Notes: generated from the letters alone by a model not told the origin. Positions 1 through 10,051 are shown, counted from the first letter of the stretch. The stretch: 64,000 nucleotides of DNA from Halorientalis marina (GCF_023028345.1 NZ_CP095487.1:2976001-3040000); one strand, 5' to 3'. Numbers and translations are program-made.

Positions 1-1
1 G

Positions 2-1435
2 CTCGGCGTCGAGCAGGGCGACCGCGTCTTCTCGTATATGCCCCGGATTCCGGAGCACTACGTGGCGCTGGTGGGGACGCTCAAACACGGTGCCGTCTGG
101 GGGAGCGTCAACGAGCGGTTCGGCCCCGACGGCATCTCCTACCGACTGGACGACTGTGACGCGTCTGTCGTCGTCACCACGACGGACAACCGCGACACGG
201 TCGAAGACGCGCTCGACGACGCGCCGGCGGTCGAACACGTCATCACCGTCGACCGCGGGAGCGGCGCGCCCGCCGACGACGTGGTGTTCAACACTGCCCT
301 GGACGACGCGAGCACGGAGTACGAGGTCGCCGAGACCGGCGGCGAGGACGACGCCCTGCTGTACTACACCTCCGGGACGACCGGCCTGGCGAAGGGCGTC
401 CTCCACAAACAGCGCTGGATCGCCGGCGTCGCGGCGACCCAGAAGTACGCCGTCGACCTCCAGGACGGCGACCTCTACTGGTCGACCGGCGACCTGGGCT
501 GGCTGACGGGCGCGATCAACACGCTCGGGGCCTGGTTCTGGGGCACCCCGCTTTTCACCTACGAGGGCGAGTTCGACCCCGAGGAGTGGGCCGACCTCCT
601 CGACGAGTACCCCATCAGCGTCCTGTTCTCGGTCCCGACGGCCTACCGGATGCTCCGGGAGAAAGAGGAAGTGCTCGAGGGCGTCGACCTGGACCTGCGC
701 CACGCGCTGTCCATCGGCGAACCGCTCAGTGCCGGCGTCGTCGAATGGGGCGAGGACGAACTCGGCGTCACCATCCTCGACACCTACGGCCAGACCGAGA
801 CCGGGAACATGATCGTCAACAACTACCCGACGATGGAGCTTCGGCCCGGTTCGATGGGCAAGCCGCTGCCCGGCATCGAGGCCGAGATCGTCGACCCCGA
901 GACGGGGGAGGTGATGGAACCCGGCGAGACCGGCGAGATCGCCCAGCGCGGCGACTACCCGTGTTTCTTCGCCGAGTTCTGGAACAAACCCGCGAAGACC
1001 GAGAAGGCCTTCGTCGACGGTCCCGACGGCGAGTGGTACCTCTCGGGTGACCTCGCGCACAAGGACGAGGACGGCTACTTCTGGTTCGAGGGGCGGGCCG
1101 ACGACGTCATCCTCTCGTCGGGCTACCGGATCGGTCCCTTCGAGGTCGAGAGCTCGCTGGGCGAACACGACGCCGTCGCGGAGGCGGCGGTCGTCCCCAA
1201 ACCCCATCCGGAGCGGGGCAACATCGTCAAGGCCTACGTCGTGCCCAGCGAAAGCGCGGACCCGTCGGACGCTCTCGAGGAGGACATCAAGACCCACGTG
1301 AAGTCGGAGCTCTCGGCACACGAGTACCCGCGCGAGATCGAGTTCCGTGACGAACTGCCCAAGACGGTCACGGGCAAGATCCGCCGGACCGAACTGCAGG
1401 ACGACGCCGAAGAGGAAGCCGAGGTCGAGGCCTGA
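2..1435 (+). CDS. Acyl-CoA synthetase (AMP-forming), 5' end outside window
   Basis: Activates a carboxylic acid to its CoA thioester with ATP through an acyl-adenylate. The reading frame is open from base 2 and the residues before the first in-window Met still fit the family, so the N-terminus lies upstream. Seen: the P-loop YYTSGTTGLAKG (bases 361-396), the adenylate motif YGQTE (784-798), the hinge GDLAHKDEDGYFWFEGRADD, and the C-terminal catalytic lysine in KTVTGKIRRTEL. The overall pattern is closest to medium-chain acyl/acetyl-CoA synthetases (ACSM type); the substrate is not readable. It is first of five same-strand, closely packed genes and probably feeds the dehydrogenase and carboxylase behind it. 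Confidence 0.9.
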   Translation, partial: LGVEQGDRVFSYMPRIPEHYVALVGTLKHGAVWGSVNERFGPDGISYRLDDCDASVVVTTTDNRDTVEDALDDAPAVEHVITVDRGSGAPADDVVFNTALDDASTEYEVAETGGEDDALLYYTSGTTGLAKGVLHKQRWIAGVAATQKYAVDLQDGDLYWSTGDLGWLTGAINTLGAWFWGTPLFTYEGEFDPEEWADLLDEYPISVLFSVPTAYRMLREKEEVLEGVDLDLRHALSIGEPLSAGVVEWGEDELGVTILDTYGQTETGNMIVNNYPTMELRPGSMGKPLPGIEAEIVDPETGEVMEPGETGEIAQRGDYPCFFAEFWNKPAKTEKAFVDGPDGEWYLSGDLAHKDEDGYFWFEGRADDVILSSGYRIGPFEVESSLGEHDAVAEAAVVPKPHPERGNIVKAYVVPSESADPSDALEEDIKTHVKSELSAHEYPREIEFRDELPKTVTGKIRRTELQDDAEEEAEVEA

Positions 1436-1471
1436 CGCAGATCGGCGAGAGTCACTACCTAGCAACCACCA

Positions 1472-2638
1472 ATGAATTTCGAATCCACCGAGGAACGTTC
1501 GATGATTCGGTCGACCGCGGCGGACGTGGCGGCCGAGTACGGACCGGCGTACTGGCGCGAGAAAGAGGAGGCCGGGGAGTTCGCCCAGGGCTTCTGGGAC
1601 GAACTGACCGAGGCCGGCTTCCACGGCCTGCTGGTCCCCGAGGAGTACGAGGGGGCCGACATGGGGATGCAGGAGATGGGACTGGCCATGGAGACGCTGT
1701 GTGCCGAGGGCTGTGGCATGGCCGGCACCTGGTATCTGGTGCTCACCGCGGGGATGGCCGCCGTCGGCATCCGCGAGAACGGCACGGCGGAACAGAAGGA
1801 GAGATACCTCCCCGACATCGCGAACGGGAAGCGGAACTTCTCCATCGGCATCACCGAACCCGAGGCGGGGACGAACACGCTGAACGTCGCCACCCGCGCC
1901 GAACGGGACGGCGACGAGTACGTCCTCAACGGCCAGAAGGCCTGGATCACCTTCTCGGACCGCGCCGACAACATGATCCTCGTCACGCGGACGACGCCGC
2001 GTGAGGACGTCGAGCGCGGGACCGACGGGATCAGCCTGTTCATCGTGGACATGGACGACCCCGGGATCTCCGTGTCGCCCATCTCCAAACACGGCATCAA
2101 CTACTCGAAGTCCTGTGAGGTCTTCATCGAGGACGTCCGCGTCCCCGCGGAGAACCTGCTGGGCGCGGAAGGCGAGGGCTGGTGGGGGCTGGTCGACATG
2201 CTCAACCCCGAGCGCATCGGCTTCGCGGCCGCCGGGACCGGCATCGGCAAACTGGCCGCCGACGCCGCTATCGAGTACGCCAACGACCGCGAGGTGTTCG
2301 ACGCGCCCGTCGGCAGTCACCAGGCCGTCTCGTTCCCCATCACGAAGGCCTACGCGCGCATGGAGACGGCGGCGCTGATGCGCGAGAAGGCGTCCTGGCT
2401 CTACGACCAGGGCGAGGAGTGTGGCTACGAGACCAACGTCGCGAAGGCGACGGCCGTCAGCGCCGGCATCGAGGCGGTCAAGCAGGCGATGCAGGCCTTC
2501 GGCGGCTGGGGCTACGCCACGGAGTACGACGTCGAGCGCTGGTGGCGCGAGATCAACCTCACGCGCCTCGCGCCGGTCTCCCAGCAGATGGCCTACAACC
2601 ACATCAGCCAGGAACTCGGCTTCCCCAAGTCCTACTGA
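1472..2638 (+). CDS. Acyl-CoA dehydrogenase
   Basis: FAD flavoenzyme that makes the alpha,beta double bond of an acyl-CoA and passes electrons to ETF. 388 aa is the usual family length. N-terminal helical, middle beta ([13 protein letters not shown], the conserved FAD/substrate stretch; [10 protein letters not shown]) and C-terminal helical domains are all present, ending in the conserved [15 protein letters not shown] block. It starts 36 bases after the synthetase and its stop TGA overlaps the start ATG of the biotin carboxylase (TGATG), so translation is coupled. With a synthetase, carboxylase and MaoC hydratase alongside, a branched- or short-chain acyl-CoA substrate is likely, but specificity is inferred from context only. 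Confidence 0.93.
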   Translation: MNFESTEERSMIRSTAADVAAEYGPAYWREKEEAGEFAQGFWDELTEAGFHGLLVPEEYEGADMGMQEMGLAMETLCAEGCGMAGTWYLVLTAGMAAVGIRENGTAEQKERYLPDIANGKRNFSIGITEPEAGTNTLNVATRAERDGDEYVLNGQKAWITFSDRADNMILVTRTTPREDVERGTDGISLFIVDMDDPGISVSPISKHGINYSKSCEVFIEDVRVPAENLLGAEGEGWWGLVDMLNPERIGFAAAGTGIGKLAADAAIEYANDREVFDAPVGSHQAVSFPITKAYARMETAALMREKASWLYDQGEECGYETNVAKATAVSAGIEAVKQAMQAFGGWGYATEYDVERWWREINLTRLAPVSQQMAYNHISQELGFPKSY

Positions 2639-4434
2639 TGTTCGGGAAAGTGCTCGTCGCCAACCGCGGGGAGATCGCGGTCCGCGTGATGGCGGCATGC
2701 GAGGAGTTGGGTATCGAGACGGTCGCCGTCTACAGCGACGCCGACCGGTCGGCCGGCCACGTCGAGTACGCCGACGAGGCCTACAACGTCGGCCCAGCGC
2801 CCGCCAGCGAGTCGTACCTCGACCAGGCGGAAATCGTCGACGTCGCCCGGCGGGCCGGCGCCGACGCGATCCACCCCGGCTACGGCTTCCTCGCGGAGAA
2901 CGCCGAGTTCGCCGCCCGGGTCGAGGCCGCCGACGGGATCACCTGGGTCGGCCCGCCCAGCGACGCGATGGAGACCCTCGGCGAGAAGACGAAAGCCCGG
3001 ACCGTCATGCAGGAGGCCGGCGTCCCGGTCGTTCCCGGGACGACCGACCCCGTCGACGACCCCGAGGAAGTGCGCGAACTGGGCGCGGAGTACGGCTATC
3101 CCATCGCCATCAAGGCCGAAGGCGGCGGTGGCGGCCGCGGCATGAAGATCGTCCGGGACGAGGCCGAAGTCGAGGAGGCCCTCGAAAGCGCCAAGCGCGA
3201 GGGCGAGGCCTACTTCGACAACGACTCGGTGTACGTCGAGAAGTACCTCGAAGCGCCCAAACACATCGAGGTGCAGGTGCTCGCGGACGAACACGGCAAC
3301 GTCCGCCACCTCGGCGAGCGCGACTGCTCGCTCCAGCGGCGCCACCAGAAGGTCATCGAGGAAGCCCCCAGCCCGGCGCTGGACGACGACCTCCGGGAGG
3401 AGATCGGCGAGGCCGCCCGGCAGGGCGTCGGCGAAGCCGGCTACACGAACGCCGGCACCGTGGAGTTCCTCGTGGAGGACGGCGAGTTCTACTTCATGGA
3501 GGTGAACACCCGCATCCAGGTCGAACACACCGTCTCCGAGGAGGTGACCGGGATCGACATCGTGCGCTGGCAGCTCCGGGTCGCCGCGGGCGAGGAACTC
3601 GACTTCGCCCAGGACGACGTCGAGATCGAAGGGCACGCCGTCGAGTACCGGATCAACGCGGAGAACCCGGCCGAGGACTTCGCACCCACGCCGGGGCCCC
3701 TGACGACGTACAACCCGCCGAGCAGTATCGGCGTCCGGCTCGACCACGCGGTCGCGCAGGGCGACGAGATCGGCGGCGACTACGACTCGATGATCGCGAA
3801 ACTGATCGTCACGGGCGAGGACCGCGCGCACTGTCTGGAGCGCTCGAAGCGCGCCCTCGATCACTTCACCGTCGCGGGCGTCCACACCACGATCCCGTTC
3901 CACCGGCTGATGCTCGACGACGAGACTTTCGTCGCCGGCGAGCACACCACGAAGTACCTCGACCAGGAACTCGACGACGCCGACCTCGATTCGGCCGTCG
4001 AGCGCTGGGGGACCGACGCCGTCGGCGGCGACGCCGCGTCGGCGTCGACCGACGAGATCGCCGTCGAGGTCGACGGGAAACGCTTCGACGTCGTCGTCGA
4101 GGACGGCCTCCCGCGCGCCCCGCGCGGTGGCGACGCCGGCGGAAGTTCCGGCACCGGAAGTTCGGGCGGCGGAAGTACCGGCGGCGGCTCGGGTGGTAGC
4201 ACCCCGGACGTGGCCGCGGCGGGTGCGATCACCGCCGAGATGCAGGGCACCGTCCTGTCGGTGGCGGTCGAGCCCGGCGACGAGGTCGCCGCGGGCGACA
4301 CCGTCTGCGTCCTGGAGGCGATGAAGATGGAGAACGACGTGGTCGCGTCCACCGGCGGGACCGTCGCGTCGGTCCCGGTCACCGACGGCGACTCCGTGGA
4401 CATGGGCGACACCCTGGTCGTCCTGGAGGAGTGA
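2638..4434 (+). CDS. pccA: Acyl-CoA carboxylase alpha subunit (biotin carboxylase + BCCP)
   Basis: 598-aa biotin-dependent carboxylase subunit: carboxylates its own biotin with ATP and bicarbonate. Order seen: biotin carboxylase N-domain ([14 protein letters not shown]), ATP-grasp (glycine loop [36 protein letters not shown]), carboxylase C-domain, a Gly/Ser-rich flexible linker (about residues 500-522), then biotinyl domain with EAMKMEN carrying the biotin Lys near residue 562. The ATG start overlaps the dehydrogenase stop; a longer upstream open frame exists but the family begins at this Met. The partner carboxyltransferase overlaps its 3' end. Haloarchaeal homologues act on acetyl-/propionyl-CoA; the acyl substrate here, and so the symbol, is provisional (methylcrotonyl-CoA is the alternative). 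Confidence 0.9.
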   Translation: MFGKVLVANRGEIAVRVMAACEELGIETVAVYSDADRSAGHVEYADEAYNVGPAPASESYLDQAEIVDVARRAGADAIHPGYGFLAENAEFAARVEAADGITWVGPPSDAMETLGEKTKARTVMQEAGVPVVPGTTDPVDDPEEVRELGAEYGYPIAIKAEGGGGGRGMKIVRDEAEVEEALESAKREGEAYFDNDSVYVEKYLEAPKHIEVQVLADEHGNVRHLGERDCSLQRRHQKVIEEAPSPALDDDLREEIGEAARQGVGEAGYTNAGTVEFLVEDGEFYFMEVNTRIQVEHTVSEEVTGIDIVRWQLRVAAGEELDFAQDDVEIEGHAVEYRINAENPAEDFAPTPGPLTTYNPPSSIGVRLDHAVAQGDEIGGDYDSMIAKLIVTGEDRAHCLERSKRALDHFTVAGVHTTIPFHRLMLDDETFVAGEHTTKYLDQELDDADLDSAVERWGTDAVGGDAASASTDEIAVEVDGKRFDVVVEDGLPRAPRGGDAGGSSGTGSSGGGSTGGGSGGSTPDVAAAGAITAEMQGTVLSVAVEPGDEVAAGDTVCVLEAMKMENDVVASTGGTVASVPVTDGDSVDMGDTLVVLEE

Positions 4435-4436
4435 GC

Positions 4437-6182
4437 ATGCGAATCAGAATCTCGGACGACACGACCGAATCGGAGGCACAGGCCATCGCCGAGGCGCTGG
4501 CGACCCACTTCGGGGACGACGTGATCCTCGTCGTCGACAGCGGCGAGGAGGTCGGCAGCGCCACCTACGACGGCGAGGACCGCGACGCGGCCGAACCGCA
4601 GGCCGACGACCTCGGCCCGACCGAGCGCGAGGAGGCTCTGCTCGAAGAGATCGCCGAGATCGAGGCGGGCGGACCGGAGAAGTACAAGGACCAACTCCCC
4701 GAGCAGGGCAAACTGTTCGTCCGCGACCGCATCGACCTGTGGTTCGGCGGCGACGGAGGTGAAGACGGGGACGGCGAGGACACCCTCCTGTTCGAGGACG
4801 GCAAGTTCGCGGCGTTCGACGCCGACGACGACCTGCCCGCGGACGGCCTCATCACCGGCGCCGCGACCTTCGAGGGCCGTGACCTCCACTTCATGGCGAA
4901 CGACTACACGGTCAAGCGGGGGAGCATGGCCGCGAAGGGCGTCGAGAAGTTCCTGCGGATGCAACAGCGCGCGCTGAAGACCGGGCGCCCGGTCCTCTAC
5001 CTGATGGACTCCTCGGGCGGGCGCATCGACCAGCAGACGGGCTTCTTCGCCAACCGCGAGGGTATCGGGAAGTACTACTACAATCACTCGATGCTCTCGG
5101 GCCGCGTGCCCCAGATCTGCGTCCTCTATGGCCCCTCGATCGCCGGCGCGGCCTACACCCCGGTCTTCGCCGATTTCACGGTCATGGTCCGGAACATGAG
5201 CGCGATGGCTATCGCCAGCCCCCGGATGGTCGAGATGGTCACCGGCGAGGAGATCAGCCTCGAGGACCTCGGCGGTCCGGACGTCCACGCGAAACACTCC
5301 GGGAGCGCGGACCTCATCGCCGAGGACGAGGAGCACGCGCGCGAACTCGTCGCGAAACTCATCGGCTACCTCCCGGACAACAGCGACGAGGACCCGCCAC
5401 GGACCGACGGAACGCCGCCGAAGTTCTCCCCGGACGGCATCGACTCGGTCGTTCCCCAGCAACCGAACAAGGGCTACGACATGTTCGACGTGATCGAGCG
5501 GGTCGTCGACGCCGGGTCCGTCCTCGAACTCCGCTCGGAGTACGGCAAGGAGATCATCACGGCCTTCGCCCGCATCGACGGCCGGCCGGTCGGGATCGTC
5601 GCGAACCAGCCGGCACAGCGTGCGGGGGCGATCTTCCCCGACGCCGCGGAGAAGGCGGCCCAGTTCGTCTGGACCTGCGACGCGTTCAACGTCCCGCTGC
5701 TGTATCTCTGTGATACGCCTGGGTTCATGGCCGGCTCCGGCGTCGAGAAGGACGGCATCCTCGAACAGGGGAAGAAGATGATCTACGCCACCTCCTCGGC
5801 GACGGTCCCCAAGCAGTCGGTCGTCGTCCGGAAGGCCTACGGCGCGGGCATCTACGCGATGTCCGGCCCGGCCTACGACCCCGAGTCGACCATCGCACTC
5901 CCCTCGGGCGAGATCGCGATCATGGGGCCGGAAGCGGCCATCAACGCGGTCTACGCGCGGAAGCTCGCCGAAATCGACGACGAGGAGGAGCGCAAGCAGA
6001 AAGAGCAGGAACTCCGCGAGGAGTACCGCGAGGACATCGACGTCCACCGGATGGCGAGCGAGGTCGTCATCGACGAAATAATCCCGCCCTCGACGTTGCG
6101 GGAGGAACTCGACGCCCGCTTCGCCTTCTACGAGACCGTCGAGAAGGACCTGCCGGACAAGAAACACGGGACGATCATATGA
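4437..6182 (+). CDS. pccB: Acyl-CoA carboxylase beta subunit with fused PccX-like N-terminus
   Basis: Carboxyltransferase moving CO2 from biotin to an acyl-CoA. The ATG at 4437 is preferred; an in-frame GTG at 4431 overlaps the pccA stop. The catalytic part starts around residue 60 (GGPEKYKDQLPEQGK) and carries both crotonase-fold halves, with oxyanion-type glycine motifs DSSGGRIDQQ, GPSIAGAAY and CDTPGFMAGSG, and ends PDKKHGTII. The first roughly 55 residues (IRISDDTTESEAQAIAEALA) are an acidic extra module absent from ordinary PccB and resembling the small PccX/epsilon subunit that is a separate gene between pccA and pccB in Haloferax mediterranei. The stop overlaps the maoC start (ATGA). 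Which acyl-CoA is used is not decided by what can be read. Confidence 0.88.
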   Translation: MRIRISDDTTESEAQAIAEALATHFGDDVILVVDSGEEVGSATYDGEDRDAAEPQADDLGPTEREEALLEEIAEIEAGGPEKYKDQLPEQGKLFVRDRIDLWFGGDGGEDGDGEDTLLFEDGKFAAFDADDDLPADGLITGAATFEGRDLHFMANDYTVKRGSMAAKGVEKFLRMQQRALKTGRPVLYLMDSSGGRIDQQTGFFANREGIGKYYYNHSMLSGRVPQICVLYGPSIAGAAYTPVFADFTVMVRNMSAMAIASPRMVEMVTGEEISLEDLGGPDVHAKHSGSADLIAEDEEHARELVAKLIGYLPDNSDEDPPRTDGTPPKFSPDGIDSVVPQQPNKGYDMFDVIERVVDAGSVLELRSEYGKEIITAFARIDGRPVGIVANQPAQRAGAIFPDAAEKAAQFVWTCDAFNVPLLYLCDTPGFMAGSGVEKDGILEQGKKMIYATSSATVPKQSVVVRKAYGAGIYAMSGPAYDPESTIALPSGEIAIMGPEAAINAVYARKLAEIDDEEERKQKEQELREEYREDIDVHRMASEVVIDEIIPPSTLREELDARFAFYETVEKDLPDKKHGTII

Positions 6183-6643
6183 CCGGACTGTACTACGAGG
6201 AGTTCGAGGTCGGCGAGACCATCGAACACGAGAAGCGTCGCACCGTCACCGAAAGCGACAACCAGCGGTTCTGCGACATGACGATGAACCAGCAGCCGTT
6301 GCATCTCGACGCGGCGTTCGCCGACGACACCCAGTTCGGCGAGCGGCTGGTCAACGGGCTCTACACGATGAGCCTCGCCGTCGGGCTGACCATCCCGGAC
6401 ACGACCGACGGCACCATCGTCGCGAACCTCTCGTACGACAACGTCGAACATCCGAACCCGGTCTTCCACGGGGACACCATTCGCGTCCAGTCGACGGTGA
6501 CGGACAAACGCGAGACCAGCGACGGCGAGCGCGGCATCGTCACGATGCACGTCGAGGTGTTCAAAGTCAACCAGGACGACGAACCCCTCGTCTGCGAGTT
6601 CGACCGGACTGCGCTCTCGCTGAAACGCGACCACGCCGAGTGA
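6179..6643 (+). CDS. MaoC-family (R)-hydratase/dehydratase
   Basis: 154-aa single-hotdog protein of the MaoC enoyl-CoA hydratase family, last gene of the acyl-CoA operon (ATG overlaps the pccB stop by the ATGA arrangement). The hydratase motif reads MNQQPLHLDA where canonical enzymes have D-x-N-P-L-H: the His is kept but the usual catalytic Asp position is Asn. The same replacement occurs in MaoC proteins that accompany acyl-CoA carboxylases and mesaconyl-CoA-type hydratases, so it may define a subfamily rather than inactivity. Likely hydrates or dehydrates a branched or carboxylated CoA ester made by its operon partners. Confidence 0.8.
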   Translation: MTGLYYEEFEVGETIEHEKRRTVTESDNQRFCDMTMNQQPLHLDAAFADDTQFGERLVNGLYTMSLAVGLTIPDTTDGTIVANLSYDNVEHPNPVFHGDTIRVQSTVTDKRETSDGERGIVTMHVEVFKVNQDDEPLVCEFDRTALSLKRDHAE

Positions 6644-6677
6644 CGATTGCCCTGCACCGCGGTCGTCTCCACGTCGC

Positions 6678-7400
6678 TTACTCGGTCACGCCGACGATCC
6701 AGCGCCACCGCTGTTCGAAGGTTCCGTCGAGGGAATCGAGCAGCTCCCGGGCCTTCGCGACGCGCTCGTCGGTGTCCAGTTTCGGGTAGAGGCGTGCGGC
6801 CATCGCGGGAATAGCGTGGAACAGCCGCAGGTTCGCGGCGGTCGTCGAGAACTGCCACGTCCCCGTCGCGATCGCGAACTCGTCCGCGAGGGCGTCCCGG
6901 ACTGCGGTCGCACCCGCCGGGGAGCGTGAGTCGCGTTCGAGCCCTTCGAACGCGTCGTCCCCGTCGGCGTCGGTCCAGCCCAGCGGTGCGACGGCACCGA
7001 CCACGCCGCCCGGTCGGAGGACTCTGGCGGCCTCCCGCGCGGCGACTGCCGGGTCCGGGACGAGAAAGAGCGAGGCGGTGAAGGCGACCCCGTCGACCGA
7101 CCGGTCGACGAACGGTAGCCGGTCGAAGTCGGCCTGGACGCGGGGCGCGGCGTCGACTTCCTTTAGCATCTCCCGGCTCACGTCGAGAGCGATGGTGTTC
7201 GTCGCCGTCTCGGCGAACACGCGCGTACTCACTCCCGTCCCTGCGCCCGCGTCGAGGACGGTTCCGAGTCCGTCGTCGGTGCGGACACGCATCTCGGCCG
7301 CGAGCAGTCGCGCGAGCGCCGTGAAACGGTTGGTCCGCCGTTCGTAGGTCGCGTACGCGTCGACGCTGGCATCGAAGTTCCGCCGGACGACGTCTTTCAT
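6678..7400 (-). CDS. Class I SAM-dependent methyltransferase
   Basis: 240-aa methyltransferase of the UbiE/BioC-like type. SAM-binding motif I is VLDAGAGTGVSTRVF, followed by the acidic ribose-binding IALDVSREM, the motif II/III region VDGVAFTASLFLVPDP and RVLRPGG. The N-terminus (VRRNFDASVDAYATYERRTN) resembles the BioC/UbiE lid. The ATG at 7400 is preferred over a GTG 12 bases upstream because the family begins near MKDVVRRNF. It is convergent with the acyl-CoA operon and shares no operon. The substrate cannot be assigned from sequence. Confidence 0.85.
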   Translation of the reverse strand: MKDVVRRNFDASVDAYATYERRTNRFTALARLLAAEMRVRTDDGLGTVLDAGAGTGVSTRVFAETATNTIALDVSREMLKEVDAAPRVQADFDRLPFVDRSVDGVAFTASLFLVPDPAVAAREAARVLRPGGVVGAVAPLGWTDADGDDAFEGLERDSRSPAGATAVRDALADEFAIATGTWQFSTTAANLRLFHAIPAMAARLYPKLDTDERVAKARELLDSLDGTFEQRWRWIVGVTE

Positions 7401-7611
7401 GTGCGACAGCACGACCGAGCGCCGAATAGGTGTTCCCGTTAGCCACGCCGGCCGCGTCTCGAATACCCGACTGGACGGACTACCCGGTCGGCATCGAGTC
7501 GGCGGTCGTGGCCGGCGAGCGACTGTCCGAGCGGGCGATTGCGCTGGGCAGTCAGTCGAACGCCGATCCGCGGCGGACGAGAGTTAAGGCCCTCCCACCG
7601 GACGTCTAGCT

Positions 7612-8370
7612 ATGACGTCTCACATCACCATCGAACGGGCCGACGACTGGGCGACGCTGACGCTGGACCGGCCGTCGAAAGCCAACGCGCTGACCGGCGA
7701 GATGTTCGCAGCGATCGGCGACGCGTTCGAGTCGTTCGCCGGCGACGACATCGACGGTGTCACGGTCCGGGGCGCGGGCGGCCACTTCTCGGCGGGCGTC
7801 GACATGTCGGGCGTTCCCGAGTGGGGGGAGACGAACCCGCTGGCAGTGCGCGACGAACTGGAGGGCATCCACGATTCGCTGCGCGCCATCGAGGCCCTCG
7901 ATGCGCCAGTGGTCGCGGCGCTCGAAGGCCACGTCCTCGGTGGCGGACTGGAACTGGCCCTCTGCTGTGATCTCCGGGTCGCCAGCGAGACCGCCGAGTT
8001 CGGCCTGCCCGAGTCCGAGATGGGGCTGGCGATGGACCTGGGCGGTGCCCAGAAGCTCCCCTCCTTCGTCGGGGAGGGACTGACGAAGTACCTGATCATG
8101 ACGGGCGAGACCATCGACGCACGGCGAGCGTTCGAGGCCGGCCTCGTCGAAGAGCGCCACGACGCCGACGAGTTCGAGGCTGCACTCGCCGACCTGGAGG
8201 CGACGCTGGCGGCGAAACCAACGTACATTCACGGCCTGACCAAGCGCCAGGTCCACTCGGCCCGGCCACTCAATCTCGACGAGGCGATGGAACAGGCCAT
8301 CCACCACGCCATCGCGGCCTACCAGGAAGGCGAGACCCAGGAGCGCGTTCGCGACTTCTTCGAGGGGTGA
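7612..8370 (+). CDS. Enoyl-CoA hydratase/isomerase (crotonase family)
   Basis: 252-aa crotonase-fold protein. The oxyanion-hole region GGHFSAGVDMSG and the glycine-rich HVLGGGLELALCCDLRVAS are clear. Both catalytic glutamates have counterparts: the Glu in GGGLELA and the one in GLPESEMGLAMDLGG, so hydratase activity is plausible. It stands alone, about 210 bases after the divergent methyltransferase start, and ends 61 bases before the glycosyltransferase gene. It may supply beta-oxidation alongside the neighbouring acyl-CoA operon; the chain-length preference is unknown. Confidence 0.9.
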   Translation: MTSHITIERADDWATLTLDRPSKANALTGEMFAAIGDAFESFAGDDIDGVTVRGAGGHFSAGVDMSGVPEWGETNPLAVRDELEGIHDSLRAIEALDAPVVAALEGHVLGGGLELALCCDLRVASETAEFGLPESEMGLAMDLGGAQKLPSFVGEGLTKYLIMTGETIDARRAFEAGLVEERHDADEFEAALADLEATLAAKPTYIHGLTKRQVHSARPLNLDEAMEQAIHHAIAAYQEGETQERVRDFFEG

Positions 8371-8431
8371 GCGGGCGACAGCGCGACGGACACGAAAGCA
8401 TACAAACCAGCGCTCGAACGAGGGTGTACAC

Positions 8432-10051
8432 GTGCCAGCACCCGACTGGCTGTCGCGCCACGTCGCCGACCGTCCGCGTCCGAGTCGCTCCACTGTAGTC
8501 TGGCTCGGGGCGCTCCTGTCGCTGTGGGCGGTCGTCTACCTGCGACGGCTCGACACGCCGCTGGCGGTGTACGACGAAGGTATCTACGCCGCCAGCGCGC
8601 GCCTGCTGCTCCGAACGGGGTCCGTTCTCGTCCCCCGGATTCAGGGCGGCCTCGGCGGAATCGAACCGCACCTGTTCCTCGAGAAGCCGCCGCTCGTGAT
8701 CTGGCTGCAGGCCGGTAGTATCGCGCTTCTCGGGCCGACGGAACTCGCCGTTCGCCTGCCCTCGGTCCTCTTCGTCCTCGGAACGGCCCTGCTCGTCTTC
8801 TGGTGGGGCGCGCGGGTCGTCTCCCGTCGCGCGGGCGGCTTCGCCGCGGTCGTCTTCCTCGCCACTCCCCACGTATTCGAGGGGATGAACGGCGGGCGGG
8901 ACGGGGCGACGGACCCGGCGCTCGTCTTCTTCGGAACGCTGTCGCTGGCCCTGCTGTGGGTCGGCCTCACCGACCGGCGCGGGCGATACGTCGTCGCCGC
9001 CGGTGTCGCTGGCGGCCTCGCTGCGCTGGTGAAAGGCGTCGCCGTCTTCACGTTCGTCGCCGCGGCCGTCGGCCTTCTCGTCGCGTACCGCGACCGGGTC
9101 CAGATACGGCCCGTCGTCGCCGCCGCCGGCGCCGCGCTCCTCGTCGGTGGCTGGTGGCCCGCGCTCATGTGGGCGCGGTTCGGCGAGCGGTTCGTCCGGC
9201 CCTTCCTCCTCGATCAGGTCGTCGGCCGCGCCGCCGAGAGCAGCGTCGCCTTCGGCACCGGATACTTGACGACCCTGCCCTGGTCGTTCGGGCCGTGGCT
9301 CTACCTGCTCGGCCCCCTCGCGGTCGCCGTCGCGCTCGCGGTTCGGCGGACCGGGGACCGCTCGGAGCGAGTCTTCGCCGCCTGGCTCGGGGCCTGGGCG
9401 GCGCTCGTGTTCGGGGTCTTCGCACTCGTCGGGAACCACCTCTGGTACGTCCTCCCGGCGTACGTCCCGCTCGCCCTGCTCGTCGGCTGGGGGCTCGCCC
9501 TCACCGTCGAGGGCGACCTGCCCGCGCGGGTCGGGGTCGTCGCCGGAACGCTCGCGACGCTGTTTCTCTCGTATCGGACCGCGTCGGTCCACTATCCGCT
9601 GGTCGTTCTCGTCGGCGGTGCTCTGGTCGCGCTCGCCCCCACGCTTTCCTCGGCGGCGTCCCGGTTCGGTCTCGACGCGTACCCGGACGCCGTTCGCGCG
9701 GTCGCGGCCTGCTGGCTGGTGCTTTTCGCCGCCGGTCTCACCGTTCCGATGTACGAGTTCGGGGGCGCCTACACACAGCGCTCGCTCGGGGAGTCCATCG
9801 ACCAGCGGACCGCTGGCGACGCGACAGTCCACATCGGCCCCGGTGTCGGAGGGGGACTCTATCCGCTGTCGTTTTACGCCGGACGGACGTTCTCGACAGC
9901 GAACGCTTCGCAACTGGACAGCGACCGAGAGGTACGGCTGGCGGTCGTCACGAACCGGACTTTGGCGGGGTTGAACCGATCACACACGGCCGTCCGGGGT
10001 GGCGCCGGGCCAGGGGGCAACTGGTCGGTCGTCGCGTTCGACTCGTCCTGA
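8432..10051 (+). CDS. PMT/ArnT-type membrane glycosyltransferase
   Basis: 539-aa polytopic membrane protein (GTG start) with about 11-13 hydrophobic segments. The N-terminal extracellular-loop motif YDEGIYAASARLLLRTG, placed right after the first membrane helix (RSTVVWLGALLSLWAVVYL), has the Asp-Glu pair typical of the PMT_2/ArnT (GT83/GT39) family, and LEKPPLVIWLQA matches the next conserved block. Such enzymes move a sugar from a dolichyl-phosphate-linked donor to a lipid or protein on the outer face of the membrane. The C-terminal roughly 100 residues form an exposed domain. Acceptor and donor are unknown; archaeal N- or O-glycosylation or lipid modification are all possible. Confidence 0.83.
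   Translation: MPAPDWLSRHVADRPRPSRSTVVWLGALLSLWAVVYLRRLDTPLAVYDEGIYAASARLLLRTGSVLVPRIQGGLGGIEPHLFLEKPPLVIWLQAGSIALLGPTELAVRLPSVLFVLGTALLVFWWGARVVSRRAGGFAAVVFLATPHVFEGMNGGRDGATDPALVFFGTLSLALLWVGLTDRRGRYVVAAGVAGGLAALVKGVAVFTFVAAAVGLLVAYRDRVQIRPVVAAAGAALLVGGWWPALMWARFGERFVRPFLLDQVVGRAAESSVAFGTGYLTTLPWSFGPWLYLLGPLAVAVALAVRRTGDRSERVFAAWLGAWAALVFGVFALVGNHLWYVLPAYVPLALLVGWGLALTVEGDLPARVGVVAGTLATLFLSYRTASVHYPLVVLVGGALVALAPTLSSAASRFGLDAYPDAVRAVAACWLVLFAAGLTVPMYEFGGAYTQRSLGESIDQRTAGDATVHIGPGVGGGLYPLSFYAGRTFSTANASQLDSDREVRLAVVTNRTLAGLNRSHTAVRGGAGPGGNWSVVAFDSS

Noticed and set aside
3861..6167. Very long minus-strand open frame opposite pccA/pccB
   Set aside because: Shadow of the GC-rich coding strand: no family motifs, and the plus-strand genes are certain. 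The same holds for 8270-9913 (-), 14240-16153 (-), 38151-41741 (+), 42121-44880 (+), 51975-54422 (-) and 59107-61224 (+).
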